A stretch of 64,000 nt of DNA. Origin: Archangium gephyra. Its GTDB lineage: Bacteria > Myxococcota > Myxococcia > Myxococcales > Myxococcaceae. Numbering within the stretch: the stretch's first letter is position 1; each line of letters begins with the position of its first letter. The DNA lies in assembly GCA_003243425.1 (NCBI GenBank), contig QFQP01000002.1:310001-374000 (forward strand). Direction: 5' to 3'. Made by a program: the position numbers and the translations under genes. The notes under the pieces are model-generated. The model saw only the letters and a program-made list of their open reading frames with translations. It ran no database searches and was not told where the DNA came from. Shown here in pieces: positions 16,783 to 26,612 of the stretch.

Positions 16783-19700
16783 GCCTCACCGACGAACAGC
16801 TGACGCGCTTCGAAGGCCTCAGCGGAAAGACCGAGCTCGACGACGCCGAAATGACGGAGCTCGAGCAGCTTGACGGTCTTTCGCGCCAGCCCGACATCGC
16901 CGCCCCGGCCCCACAGCCGTGGCTCACCACCAGCGACGTCGCCGGCGGAGGCGATCAGCAGTCGGCCGACGAAGACCTGGTGAACGGCGTCTTCAAGGCG
17001 GGTCTCACCACAAGCGAGGGTGAGGCCGCCGACGCGCTCCGCATCGCGAAGCAGCTCGGCGTTCCGTCATCGACGGTGCGGGCTGCGCTGCCCGACTTCC
17101 GCAAGACCGCCGAGGCGGCCAACTTCGATGCGCGGCGGTGGATGACCGAGAACCCGATGCTGTTCGGCGTGCTCTTCCGCAACCCCGAGGTGGGGCCACT
17201 CATCACGCGCGACAAGAAGCTGAGCGTGGTCACGCAGGCATTCCTGAATGCCGTCGATGTCGCGCCCGGAGTGTTCGGCGGCGGCATCGAATACGTCGCT
17301 GACCTCAAAGACCAGTGGCAAGCCATCCTCGGCGGCGAGGAGGCGATGAAGGCGCGCAGGGATGAACAGAAGGCGCGCATCGCTCAACGGGCGGCCGGGC
17401 GCCCGGTGCAGGAGATCGACGACGCCACGGCGCGGGAAGCCGCAGGCAACCCTCTGGCCGTCGCTTCGCTTCGAGCGCAGGAGACCGCTGCGCAGATGCA
17501 GGTGTCGCGCATCGGCACGCGGATCATGTTGGCCCGTCGCAGTGGCGAAGACACGACGCAGCTCGAGTCGGAATTGTACGACGCGCAGCTGCGAGCTCGG
17601 CCACGCGCGCTGGGCGAAGGCGCCGCGATGCAGGTGCTCACCGACGCCGTGCAGGGCGTCACATCGTCGCTGTCGATGCTCGGCGGCGGTGCTGAAGGTG
17701 CGGTGAAGGGTGCGGCCGTTGGCGCGACTGTCGGCGCGGTGGCCACGCGCTCGCCGGCAGGCGCTCGAGCGGGGGCGACCGCTGGCGCGCGCGTCGGCTC
17801 TCTCCTGGGCGCCGGCGTCGAAACGATGGACGTCGAAACGGGCAGCACCTACCTCGAGCTGCGCGACGTCCGCATGGACAACGGCGAGACGCTTCCTGAA
17901 GAGGTCGCGTTCGGTGCCGCGGTGTTCGCCGGCGCCGCGAAGACCGTCGTCGAGCTCGCAGAGTTTGAGCTGCAGAAGAAGGCCTTCGAGCCCGTTGCGG
18001 CCGCGCTCCGTTCCGGCAACCGCGTGCCGCTGATGCAGGCGCTTCGGTCGTCGGCCGACTTCCGCGCGAAAATGGCGCAGCTCGCGCAGCAATGGGGCCC
18101 GGGCGTGAAGGCCGGCGTCGGCGAAGCGTTCGAAGAAGGCGCGCAGACCGCGATTGAGGAAGGCACCAAGTACCTCGCGGAAGCCGTCGGTCAGGGCGCC
18201 CTGCCCGAGCGAGCGCCGGTGAACATGGAGAACGTGCGTGAAGCGATGGGCACCGCGTTGCCCGCGGGCTTCGTCTTCGCCGGCGCTGGCCCGTCGTTCT
18301 CGATGCTCGAGTCGGCCGTCACGCTTCGACGCAGCGAGAAGGCACAACTGCAGGTGCCGCTGTTGATGGAGATGGCGGAGCAACCCGCGTTTCAGGCGGC
18401 ACCTGAAGCGCTCGCGGCCGCGGTGCAGGAAGAGACCGCGACCACGACCGAGCCGATCTCCGCGGTGCACGTCGATGCCTCGGCGATCGTCCGCTTCTTC
18501 CAGGAGCAGGGTCTCGACGGTGCGGCGGCGAATCGCACGGTGACCGAGTTGCTCGGCGAAGGTGCGCCCACTCGCCTGCTCGAGGCCGCTGCTGCAGGTG
18601 GAAAGCTCGAGGTACCGCTCGAAGCGCTGCCGGCGTGGTCGGGCTCGGAGCTCGGAAAGCAGCTCGTCGACGACACCACCACCGACGCCGGGCTGATGAC
18701 CCCGCGTCAGCTGCGCGAGTCAGGTGCGGAGATCGAAGAAGAGGCGCGCCGCATCGCGACCGAAGAGCTCGTGCAGTTCGAGGATCGACAACTGCTCGAC
18801 GACCGAACCCGCGCGCTCGAGCAGCAGCTCGTTGCAGCTGGGCAGACGCCAAACGCCGCTCGAGCCGGAGCCGCCGTGGTCCGCGCGTTCGTCGAGACGC
18901 AGGCCGCCGACTTCGACCAGACGGTGAGCCAGGTCTTTCCGGAGACTCCGGTGTCAGTCGCCGCCGGCGACGAGCAGGCAACCACCAATGACACGCGACT
19001 CGACCAGACCGAGGAAGCGCCGAGCGCATCACGCGCGCTGACGGAGCGCTTCAACGCGCAGGTGGGCGAGCGTGCGGAAGAGCGGGTCACCGACTTCTTC
19101 ATCGACACCACGACGGGAGCGCTGAACAAGCGAGCGTTCGAGCGCATCGAGCCCGCCGGCCGACAGGTCGCGGTAATCAGCGTTGAGGGCATCAAGTACC
19201 AGAACGACAACCTCGGCCACGACGCCGGCAACGCCGTGTACCGCGCGGCCGCGCAGGCTCTGGCGCCGTACCTGCCGGAAGTCGCGAAGGTTGGTGGCGA
19301 CTTCGCCGTGTACGTCGACAACCAGGAGCAGCTCGACGCCGCGCTCGAGCGCGCGAATCAGGCCGGCGTATTGGAGGGCTACACACTGACCGGCACGGCT
19401 GGCGCGGACCTCCGTGCGGCGGCGAAAGCCAACAACGAGAAGAAGAAGGCGGCAGAGACGGCGGGCCAGCGAGCTGGCCGCGGTGAGCGTCCGCGCGGAG
19501 CGGCACCGCTCGCGGCGGGGCAAGCCGTGACGCCACTCGCGGGGCAGCGACTCGAGGGCACGGTGATCAGCCCGGCGCTGCGAGAACGCCTTGCGACCGA
19601 GTTCGCGGGGAGGCCGGCGGCGCAGTTCGACGCGACGTACATCGAGGCGGCCACGGGCCTGCTCACGAAGGACGGCTTCGACCGCGTCCCCCCGAAACGC

Positions 19701-22700
19701 TTCAAGGCGTCCATCGACCTGAACGGCATCAAGGAGTTCAACGACGTCATCGGCGAAGAGACCACCGACCGGATCATCGAGGCCTTCGGCAATGCCCTGC
19801 GCGAGGCGGGTGGCGCCGACTTCGACGCCGCGCACATCTCCGGCGATGAGTTCATGGCGCAGGCCGACGACGAAGGCGCGCTGCGTGCCTGGCTCCAGCA
19901 GGCCTTCGACGCCATCGAACAGCGGCTGGAAATCCCCTTCGAAGCCACGCCCGAGCAGCGCGAATTTCTCAAAGTGCCGGAAGGTCAGGAGCTGATGATC
20001 GGCGGTTTGATCTTCGGCGCCGGTGTAGGCGAAAGTGTCGACGATGCCGAACGAGCCCTCAACGCGGACAAACAGCGACTCTCAGCCGAAGGCAAACGAG
20101 GCCCCGGCCGAGCCGTTTCGCGTGTCGTTGGAAGACCTGCGACGAATGAAGGACGCGGGCCTGGGAACCGTGAAGGTGACCGACGTTCGCCTTCGTCCGG
20201 CAGACAGCGACTCGTCGAAGTAACCCGCCTCGAGCAGGACACCAGCGGTCACGTTCCGAAGGGCTACACCGAGACGCCCGCGGGCCGTGCGCTGCAGTCG
20301 ACCATCAGGGTCTTCCTGAACAAGTCGGCAGACGCGTCGACCGTCATTCACGAATCGGCCCACGCGTTCCTCGAGCAGCTCGGCGATCTCGCCCAGCGTG
20401 CCGACGCCCCGCAGCGCACACGCGACACGTACGCCGCCGCGCTCAAGGCGCTCGGCGTGACAGAGCGTCGCGAGGTGAAGCGCGAGCATCACGAGAAGTT
20501 CGCCCGCGGCTTCGAGGCCTACGTGATGGAGGGCAAGGCTCCGCAGGCCGGGCTGAAGCGCGCGTTCACCCGCTTCTCGCGATGGCTCACCGGCATCTAC
20601 CGCTCGATTCGCGGCATTCCCGGCGTCGAACTCAACGACGACCTGCGCAACGTGTTCGACGCAATGCTGGCCACCGAGAACCAGCTGCAGGCGATGCGTC
20701 GCCGGCAGGGTCCCGTGCTGCAGGCCGAGCAAGTCGGCGTCACACCCGAGCAGCGACGCGAGCAACTCGAGCAAGAGGCGGACGACTACACCGAGGGCAG
20801 CTACCGCGCGCAGCTCCGTGCGGTGAAGGACGCTCTCCGTGTTCGGGAAGCGTGGTGGCGGAAGGGACTCAAGCAACTCGAGACCGCGTTCGGTGATGAG
20901 TTCGAAGAGTTGCCTGCCGTGCGTGCGCAGAGGCTTCTGCAGGGCGCGCTCACCGGCACGCCGGTGCTCCTCAACCGCGCCGCGGTGCAGGAGGTGATCG
21001 GCGACCTTCGTGTGCCAGGACTGCGCACGACGGAAGAAGGCGGCGCCCGCCCTGCAGAGATCGCCGAGCTCGCGGGCTTCCGGAGCGGTACCGAGATGCT
21101 GGCCAGCATGGCGGCCGTGCTCCCGCAGGGAAAGGAAGCGTGGGTGAAGCGGCACGCCGAGGCGGAGATGCGGCGCCTTCACCCTGCCCTCGTCGACGAC
21201 CTGAAGCGGTTCCGCGCGTTGCTCGCCGGTGGGCTGCAGGAGGCCACGGTGAAGCGGCTCGAGCGCGAAGTGACTGGCCTTCCGCGCGAGGCCTCGAAGC
21301 GTGCCGCGCGGATGCTCGTCGACCGCCGCGAGGTGCGCGCGCTCAAGCCCTCCCAGGCACTCGCTCTGCAGCGTGCGGCGGCGCAACGAAAGGCTCGTGC
21401 AATGGCCGCCGGCGACATCGCGGCTACCCGCGCGGCCGCGGAGCAGGAGTTGCTGAATCAGTACCTGCACACCGAGTTGTCGAAGGCCGTCGTCGAGGTC
21501 GAACGCTTCTCTGAGCTCGCCGCCTCACTTCGGAAGGTCTCGGCTCGTGAACGCCTGGGCAAGGCGTCGCCTGCGTACCGCGACGCCATCGACTTCCTGC
21601 AGGGAGCTCTTGGTCTGGCGGAGGCGACGAATGCCGACGTCGGCGCGCTGACCGCCGCCGTGGCCCGATTGAATGGCGACGCGGTGATCGTCGGTGACCC
21701 CGACTGGCTGCAGCCGGTGCAGCGCGCGCTCGAGCGCGTCGAGTCGGTTGGCCAACTGACGGTGGCCGAGCTCGGCGCCGTGCGCGACGCGATGGTGATG
21801 ATCCGCCAGGGCGCGCGGAACCGCACCACGATGTTGCTCGACGACAAGCGCGTCGACTTCGACACCGTGAAGGCCGACGTGCTTCGGGAGATCTCCGAAG
21901 TACTTCCCCGCCGCGACCCGCTGCAGGCGCAGGGCTCGGCGACCATCGGCGAGAAGCTCGCCGCGGGCGTCAACGGCATCGACGGCTACCTGCTGTCACC
22001 GGTCGACATGGTGCGCGACCTAACTGGAGACAACCAGAACACCGCGCTGTGGCGCGCGATCGTGAACCCGATGCGTCGGGCCGAGTACTTCGAAGCCGAC
22101 CTGATGCGGTCGGCCGTCGCCCCCATCGTCGAGGCCTTCGACTCGATGCCCGATGATGTTCGCGCAGGGTTGAGCGACGTCATCGACGGCCGGGCGCTGT
22201 TCCCTTCGCACATCGATCGCTTTGTCCCACGCCGCCGCGGCGAGCTGCTCGCGCTCGCCCTCAACGCCGGCAACGAGAGCAACATGAAGGTGCTGACGGA
22301 AGGCCGGCGCATCACCGAGCAGCAGGTGGTCGACGCGCTCAACCTGCTGACAAAGTCGGAGATCGACACCGTCAACGCCATCATGAAGGCGGTCGAGTCG
22401 CTGCGTGAGCCCGCGTTTGCGCTCGAGGAACGGCAGACGGGTCTTCGTCCGAAAGCCGTCGAGGGGCGACCCATCGCGCTCGCCAACGGCACGCTCGAGG
22501 GCGGCTACTTCCCGTTGAAGGCGGAGCGCTTCGGCGGCCGCGTAGCAGAGGTGCAGGAGAACGAGCCAGGTGGTGCCCGCTTCGTCACGGCCCACGGTCA
22601 CCTGAAGTCACGCACGGGCGCGACCTACCCGGTGACGTTGGATCTCAACGTCATGCGTCGTCACCTCGCGACCGTCACGCATGACATCGCGTTCCGGGAG

Positions 22701-24011
22701 CCGATTCGCTCCGTGGCGCAGCTCGTCCGCGACCCCGAAGTGAACGAGGCGCTGCAGGATCACCTGGGCGCGCAGAAGGCCGCGGAGTTCGTGCAGTGGC
22801 TCACCGACGTCAGCGGCGCGTCAGGTCTCGGGTCCAACGTCGCCGAAGACATCTTCGGGTGGCTCAAGGGGAACATGGCCACTGCCCTGCTCTCCGGCCC
22901 GTCGACGGCGATCGGCAACCTCGCCAACATCGCCGCGGCGTTCACGTCTACGAAGCTCAAGGCGAAGCACATGGCAGCTGGTTTGCTCGAGCTCGCAACG
23001 AACCCCACGGCCGCGAAGGCTCGGGCCTTCGAATCGTCAGGCGCGCTTCGCTCCATGGACGATGAGGTCGTGAAGGGCCTGCAGCAGCACGTCGCCAGTC
23101 TCTACGCCGGCAGGGCCGTGCGCGGTCTCGAGTGGGCGAAAGAGATGGGCATGGTGGCGATGCGCACCATCGACGGCATCACGTCGACCGCGGTGTGGCT
23201 CGGCGCCGAGCGTCAGGCGCTCGCGGAAGGGAAGACTGCCGACGAAGCGCGTCGTTGGGCTGACGACATTCTTCACCAGGTGCAGCCGTCGAGCTCGCCC
23301 GTGGAGAAGGCACGAATCCTTCGCGACCCTGGTGTCATTGGGAAGATGTCGCAGTTCTACGGGTACCTCTCTGTGGCGTACCGCGCGCAGCATCGGCTCG
23401 CCGCGCCGTTGTTCACGCAGGAGTTTCAGAACGCCGGTGTCGCCCGGAAGGCCGTCATCGCAGGCGGCGTCGCCGGCAACCTGTTCGGCTTCTACGTGGC
23501 GTTCTCCGTTCTGGGCGAGCTGCTCATGGGTCGTGGGCCGGAAGACGGCGATCGCGACGAAGAGCAGCCCGGCGACGAGTTACTGAAGTGGCGCAACTGG
23601 TTCGTGCGAAAGATGGTCGTCGCTCCGCTGTCGACGGTTCCCGTCGTGCCGCTGTCAGGCCTCGTTGAAGGCGTGGTGCTCGGCAAGAAGGTCAACCCGC
23701 GCGCCGACCCGATGACCGGTGCACTGATCCAGTTTGCTGACACCGGCAAGGCCATCATGAAGGCCATCGGTGAAGACGCGCCGGACGGGGCCGAGGCGAA
23801 AGCGGCGAAGCAGTTCGCGCGATCGATGAGCCTCGTAACCGGTTTCCCGTACCGGGCTCTTGATCCGACGCTCCCGTACATCTGGGACATCACGGCGGGG
23901 GATCGAGCAGTGCCGAACGCTGGTCGCTTCGTGGGCGGCGTGCTCTATGGCGAGCGCGACAACCAGCCTGCGAACATTCCAGCGGCGGTCGGCGACGTGT
24001 TCACGGAGTGA
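16779..24011 (+). CDS. Giant ejection/polyvalent protein with two GGDEF-like domains and a zincin motif
   Basis: A 2410-residue protein at the place of T7 gp16. Gly/Ala-rich hydrophobic stretches at about 290-350 could insert into membrane. A first GGDEF-like domain spans about 770-870 (TTTGALNKRAF, EGIKYQNDNLGHDAGN, VGGDFAV). A second spans about 950-1050 (ATGLLTKDGF, SIDLNGIKEFND, ISGDEFMA). At about 1190 HESAHAFLEQLG is an HExxH motif, followed by a conserved FSRWLTGIYRSIRG segment as in metallopeptidase domains of polyvalent phage proteins. The C-terminal 500 residues are helical with further hydrophobic segments. Such proteins are thought to be injected with the genome. GTG start in a GTGA overlap; a GTG at 16767 is possible. 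Confidence 0.85.
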   Translation: MSLTDEQLTRFEGLSGKTELDDAEMTELEQLDGLSRQPDIAAPAPQPWLTTSDVAGGGDQQSADEDLVNGVFKAGLTTSEGEAADALRIAKQLGVPSSTVRAALPDFRKTAEAANFDARRWMTENPMLFGVLFRNPEVGPLITRDKKLSVVTQAFLNAVDVAPGVFGGGIEYVADLKDQWQAILGGEEAMKARRDEQKARIAQRAAGRPVQEIDDATAREAAGNPLAVASLRAQETAAQMQVSRIGTRIMLARRSGEDTTQLESELYDAQLRARPRALGEGAAMQVLTDAVQGVTSSLSMLGGGAEGAVKGAAVGATVGAVATRSPAGARAGATAGARVGSLLGAGVETMDVETGSTYLELRDVRMDNGETLPEEVAFGAAVFAGAAKTVVELAEFELQKKAFEPVAAALRSGNRVPLMQALRSSADFRAKMAQLAQQWGPGVKAGVGEAFEEGAQTAIEEGTKYLAEAVGQGALPERAPVNMENVREAMGTALPAGFVFAGAGPSFSMLESAVTLRRSEKAQLQVPLLMEMAEQPAFQAAPEALAAAVQEETATTTEPISAVHVDASAIVRFFQEQGLDGAAANRTVTELLGEGAPTRLLEAAAAGGKLEVPLEALPAWSGSELGKQLVDDTTTDAGLMTPRQLRESGAEIEEEARRIATEELVQFEDRQLLDDRTRALEQQLVAAGQTPNAARAGAAVVRAFVETQAADFDQTVSQVFPETPVSVAAGDEQATTNDTRLDQTEEAPSASRALTERFNAQVGERAEERVTDFFIDTTTGALNKRAFERIEPAGRQVAVISVEGIKYQNDNLGHDAGNAVYRAAAQALAPYLPEVAKVGGDFAVYVDNQEQLDAALERANQAGVLEGYTLTGTAGADLRAAAKANNEKKKAAETAGQRAGRGERPRGAAPLAAGQAVTPLAGQRLEGTVISPALRERLATEFAGRPAAQFDATYIEAATGLLTKDGFDRVPPKRFKASIDLNGIKEFNDVIGEETTDRIIEAFGNALREAGGADFDAAHISGDEFMAQADDEGALRAWLQQAFDAIEQRLEIPFEATPEQREFLKVPEGQELMIGGLIFGAGVGESVDDAERALNADKQRLSAEGKRGPGRAVSRVVGRPATNEGRGPGNREGDRRSPSSGRQRLVEVTRLEQDTSGHVPKGYTETPAGRALQSTIRVFLNKSADASTVIHESAHAFLEQLGDLAQRADAPQRTRDTYAAALKALGVTERREVKREHHEKFARGFEAYVMEGKAPQAGLKRAFTRFSRWLTGIYRSIRGIPGVELNDDLRNVFDAMLATENQLQAMRRRQGPVLQAEQVGVTPEQRREQLEQEADDYTEGSYRAQLRAVKDALRVREAWWRKGLKQLETAFGDEFEELPAVRAQRLLQGALTGTPVLLNRAAVQEVIGDLRVPGLRTTEEGGARPAEIAELAGFRSGTEMLASMAAVLPQGKEAWVKRHAEAEMRRLHPALVDDLKRFRALLAGGLQEATVKRLEREVTGLPREASKRAARMLVDRREVRALKPSQALALQRAAAQRKARAMAAGDIAATRAAAEQELLNQYLHTELSKAVVEVERFSELAASLRKVSARERLGKASPAYRDAIDFLQGALGLAEATNADVGALTAAVARLNGDAVIVGDPDWLQPVQRALERVESVGQLTVAELGAVRDAMVMIRQGARNRTTMLLDDKRVDFDTVKADVLREISEVLPRRDPLQAQGSATIGEKLAAGVNGIDGYLLSPVDMVRDLTGDNQNTALWRAIVNPMRRAEYFEADLMRSAVAPIVEAFDSMPDDVRAGLSDVIDGRALFPSHIDRFVPRRRGELLALALNAGNESNMKVLTEGRRITEQQVVDALNLLTKSEIDTVNAIMKAVESLREPAFALEERQTGLRPKAVEGRPIALANGTLEGGYFPLKAERFGGRVAEVQENEPGGARFVTAHGHLKSRTGATYPVTLDLNVMRRHLATVTHDIAFREPIRSVAQLVRDPEVNEALQDHLGAQKAAEFVQWLTDVSGASGLGSNVAEDIFGWLKGNMATALLSGPSTAIGNLANIAAAFTSTKLKAKHMAAGLLELATNPTAAKARAFESSGALRSMDDEVVKGLQQHVASLYAGRAVRGLEWAKEMGMVAMRTIDGITSTAVWLGAERQALAEGKTADEARRWADDILHQVQPSSSPVEKARILRDPGVIGKMSQFYGYLSVAYRAQHRLAAPLFTQEFQNAGVARKAVIAGGVAGNLFGFYVAFSVLGELLMGRGPEDGDRDEEQPGDELLKWRNWFVRKMVVAPLSTVPVVPLSGLVEGVVLGKKVNPRADPMTGALIQFADTGKAIMKAIGEDAPDGAEAKAAKQFARSMSLVTGFPYRALDPTLPYIWDITAGDRAVPNAGRFVGGVLYGERDNQPANIPAAVGDVFTE

Positions 24012-24420
24012 TACGAGCGCGTCGGCTGGCTTCGAAGCGGTTGACCGACATTCCGACTCGGAGTCGGTGAACCGCAAACCCAACTGGGATGCCGACGACG
24101 AGTCCCAGAACCAGCAGCGTAGGAACGAAGTCCAGCCACTTTGCGAGCCAGTTCACCACGGGTTTGAAAGCAGGAATCGCCGCGAAGAAGAAGCCGGCGA
24201 CGACCGAAACACCAGCACCGATCATCGCTGACTTCGCCTCCTCCTCACCTTGCTGCTGAAAGCTCATCTCGGGCCACTCGCAACGAAGAACAATCTCGCG
24301 ACTGCAGTGCGGACACGGCGGGGCGACCCTTGGCCCCATACCGCTGGGCATTCCCGAGAGCACTCCAGCCTCAAGGGTGCTTCCACAGTGCGGACACCAG
24401 CGGACGCCGATCCTTGCCAT
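24001..24420 (-). CDS. Zinc-ribbon membrane protein, moron-like
   Basis: A 139-residue protein on the strand opposite to all surrounding late genes. The N-terminus has CPHCG and, about 25 residues later, CPHC: a zinc ribbon. Two membrane segments follow (AMIGAGVSVVAGFFFAAIPA and LLVLGLVVGIPVGFAV). The start is ATG 24420 behind GAGG; GTG 24426 is possible. It overlaps the 3' end of the giant protein gene by 11 nt. Opposite orientation and visibly lower GC suggest a separately acquired, lysogeny-expressed gene. Superinfection exclusion is one possibility, not shown. Confidence 0.7.
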   Translation of the reverse strand: MARIGVRWCPHCGSTLEAGVLSGMPSGMGPRVAPPCPHCSREIVLRCEWPEMSFQQQGEEEAKSAMIGAGVSVVAGFFFAAIPAFKPVVNWLAKWLDFVPTLLVLGLVVGIPVGFAVHRLRVGMSVNRFEASRRARITP

Positions 24421-24484
24421 CACCAAAGCCTCGCTGCACGTCGCGACGGCCGCAACGCAACGCGTGTTCAGGTACGTTCACCGC

Positions 24485-25246
24485 ATGCGAGTGGTCATCA
24501 TCACGTTCTGCAGAAAGCTCGAAGCGCTCTACGGCTCGCTGCTGGTCTTCCAGACTCTGCGGGTTGGGTTTCCGACCGCAGAGGTGTTCGTCTACGACAA
24601 CGCGTCAATTCCGGCCTCACGTGCGCAGATCCGTGAAGCAGCGGCGTCCGTTGGAGCGAAGTTCCAGCAGGGCGAGCGATCGGTCGAGCACTGGGAGTTG
24701 CTCTCGGACATCATCAACAAGACCGAAGATGCAGTGGCGTTCGTCGACCCCGACGTCGTCTTCTGGAGATCAGTTGAAGGGTGGAACTTCCCCGGCGCGT
24801 TGCTGGCAGGTCGTCGCCTTCCGGACTTCCAAGACCCCTACACGCAGACCCTCACGGTTTCTCGCCTCCACACTTCGTTGCTCTTTGTGCCTTCGCCCGT
24901 CGCGCTTCGATCTCGCATCAACCAAATCGGTGACGCGCGCGGCGGTGAATTCGCAGCAATCGCACCGATGCAACTCCCAACCGCCGCAGGGTGGTTGAGG
25001 TGGGACACGTTCGCGGCAGCATCGTTCGCACTCGCAGATGAAGCCCACGCGTTCTCAGAAGAGCAACTCGATGCGTACGATCACTTGTTCTGCGGATCGC
25101 ACCTCGACCTCGTTGTCGACCGCATTTCCCCTGAATGGCGACACCGCTGGATCGACACCCACGCGAACGCCAAAGACGGCTCTCTCGAGCCGCTGCGCGG
25201 ACTGTGGCGTGAGCAACAGAAGTACTTCGAATCACTGTCGCCCTGA
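24485..25246 (+). CDS. Glycosyltransferase-like protein (GT-A type DxD)
   Basis: A 253-residue protein starting MRVVIITFCRKLEALYGSLL, with VYDNAS at about 38 and AFVDPDVVFW (a DPD variant of the DxD metal/sugar-nucleotide motif) at about 85. This layout fits a GT-A glycosyltransferase fold. It stands between the giant protein and the tail fibre, divergent from the zinc-ribbon gene, in a stretch with lower GC than its neighbours. It could modify host surface sugars or a virion protein. The upstream open frame is not coding. Its stop lies in motif copy 3. Confidence 0.7.
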   Translation: MRVVIITFCRKLEALYGSLLVFQTLRVGFPTAEVFVYDNASIPASRAQIREAAASVGAKFQQGERSVEHWELLSDIINKTEDAVAFVDPDVVFWRSVEGWNFPGALLAGRRLPDFQDPYTQTLTVSRLHTSLLFVPSPVALRSRINQIGDARGGEFAAIAPMQLPTAAGWLRWDTFAAASFALADEAHAFSEEQLDAYDHLFCGSHLDLVVDRISPEWRHRWIDTHANAKDGSLEPLRGLWREQQKYFESLSP

Positions 25247-25277
25247 TCCGCCAAAGTCCCGACCCGCGCCGACTCTG
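25243..25277 (+). promoter_or_regulatory. Repeated late motif, copy 3 (upstream of tail fibre)
   Basis: CTGATCCGCC, AAAGTCCCGA, CCCGCGCCGA, CTCTG: identical to copy 4 over 35 nt. It starts 40 nt before the tail-fibre GTG and contains the TGA of the preceding gene. No ribosome-binding site lies between motif and start codon. Confidence 0.72.
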
Positions 25278-25282
25278 GCCGG

Positions 25283-26608
25283 GTGACCGTCGCCACCGAG
25301 AACAGCCGAAGCACGTACACCGGGAACGGCGTCGCGACGTCGTTCAACACCGGCTTCTACTTCCTGCAGGCGTCACACCTTCACGTGACGCTCGAGCTCG
25401 TGGGCGTCGCCCCGACGGTGCTGACCAACGGCGTGCACTTCTCGACGACGATGCCGGCGAGCGTCGGCGCGAACGGAAGCATCACGATGTTCACGCCCCC
25501 GCCCTCCGGAGCGAAGCTCGTCATCGAGCGTGACGTTCCTTTCACGCAGCTGACGTCGTACCGGATCCAAGGCACGTTCAACCGCGGCACGCACGAAGAC
25601 GGCTACGACCTGGATGTGATGATGGCGCAGCAACTCGACCGCCGCATCACAGACCTCGAGTCGATCAGCGCGCCCAGCGCAGGCGTCGCCGGCGATGGCC
25701 TCTACGTCAACGCCGGCACGTGGAACGTCGGCCCTGGCAACGGCGTGAAGGTGAACGCCAACGACGTCGAAGTCATCTACGGCGACGACCCGGGCGAGAT
25801 GTCGCAGGCGTACCACACCGGCTCTGGGAACTTCGCCGGCGGCCTGAACAAGGCGGCGCACGTCGACCACGTGCACGACGTTCCGATCGGAAGTCCGGCA
25901 GCTCTGGCCGTCGGTGACGCCGGCGACCCGGGTGGGCTCACGACCGCGCTCGCGGCGGCGGATCATCGGCACCAGGTCCCCATCGGCACGCCGGTCGCGG
26001 TGTCGAAGTCGGCGAACGCGCAGGGCTCGTCGCAGCTCTTCGCGGCCGCGGACCACAAGCATGACGTCGCGACGGCTGCCGCCGTCGAGCTGACCGACTC
26101 CACCAACGCCGAGGGCAACGCGACGACGCTGGCGCGCAGCAACCACACCCACTCGCACGGCGTGCGCGGCGGCGGAACCCTGCACGCACTGGCGACGACA
26201 AGCACACCTGGCTTCATGTCGGCGGCCGACAAGCTGAAGCTGGACGGGTTGCTGGCGACGACGGAGCTGACGGCGGAGGTGGACACCTTCACACTGACGC
26301 CGACGACGCTCATCAACTTCAAGCCCGTGAATGACGGCGCGACGTACATCGACGTGCGGGTGGTGGCCTTCCGCATGGACAATGGCTCGCAGGCGGCGGG
26401 GTACGGCATTCGCGCGACGGTGAAGAATTGGGCGGGCGGCGTCGTGTTGGTTGGCCAGGCACGGCTGCACACGGACCAGGAGTCGACGGCCGCGTGGGAC
26501 GTGACGCTGTCTGTCTCGAGCCCCGGCGTCATCATCGCCGTCACGGGCGCGAACGACGTGCCCATCAAGTGGGTCGCCGAGGTGCGCCTGACGACGGCGT
26601 ACATCTGA
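25283..26608 (+). CDS. Tail fibre protein (T7 gp17-type N-terminus)
   Basis: A 441-residue protein. Residues 1-130 carry the T7 tail-fibre attachment domain pattern (STYTGNGVATSFNTGFYF, HLHVTLELVG, LDVMMAQQLDRRITDLES). The middle has four His-x-His units (DHVHDV, DHRHQV, DHKHDV, NHTHSHG) spaced about 33 residues apart. TSTPGFMSAADKLKLDGL precedes a C-terminal beta domain ending VRLTTAYI, probably the receptor-binding tip. HxH motifs bind iron in the T4 long-fibre tip. GTG start. The gene is the only one between motif copies 3 and 4. Confidence 0.88.
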   Translation: MTVATENSRSTYTGNGVATSFNTGFYFLQASHLHVTLELVGVAPTVLTNGVHFSTTMPASVGANGSITMFTPPPSGAKLVIERDVPFTQLTSYRIQGTFNRGTHEDGYDLDVMMAQQLDRRITDLESISAPSAGVAGDGLYVNAGTWNVGPGNGVKVNANDVEVIYGDDPGEMSQAYHTGSGNFAGGLNKAAHVDHVHDVPIGSPAALAVGDAGDPGGLTTALAAADHRHQVPIGTPVAVSKSANAQGSSQLFAAADHKHDVATAAAVELTDSTNAEGNATTLARSNHTHSHGVRGGGTLHALATTSTPGFMSAADKLKLDGLLATTELTAEVDTFTLTPTTLINFKPVNDGATYIDVRVVAFRMDNGSQAAGYGIRATVKNWAGGVVLVGQARLHTDQESTAAWDVTLSVSSPGVIIAVTGANDVPIKWVAEVRLTTAYI

Positions 26609-26612
26609 CGGG

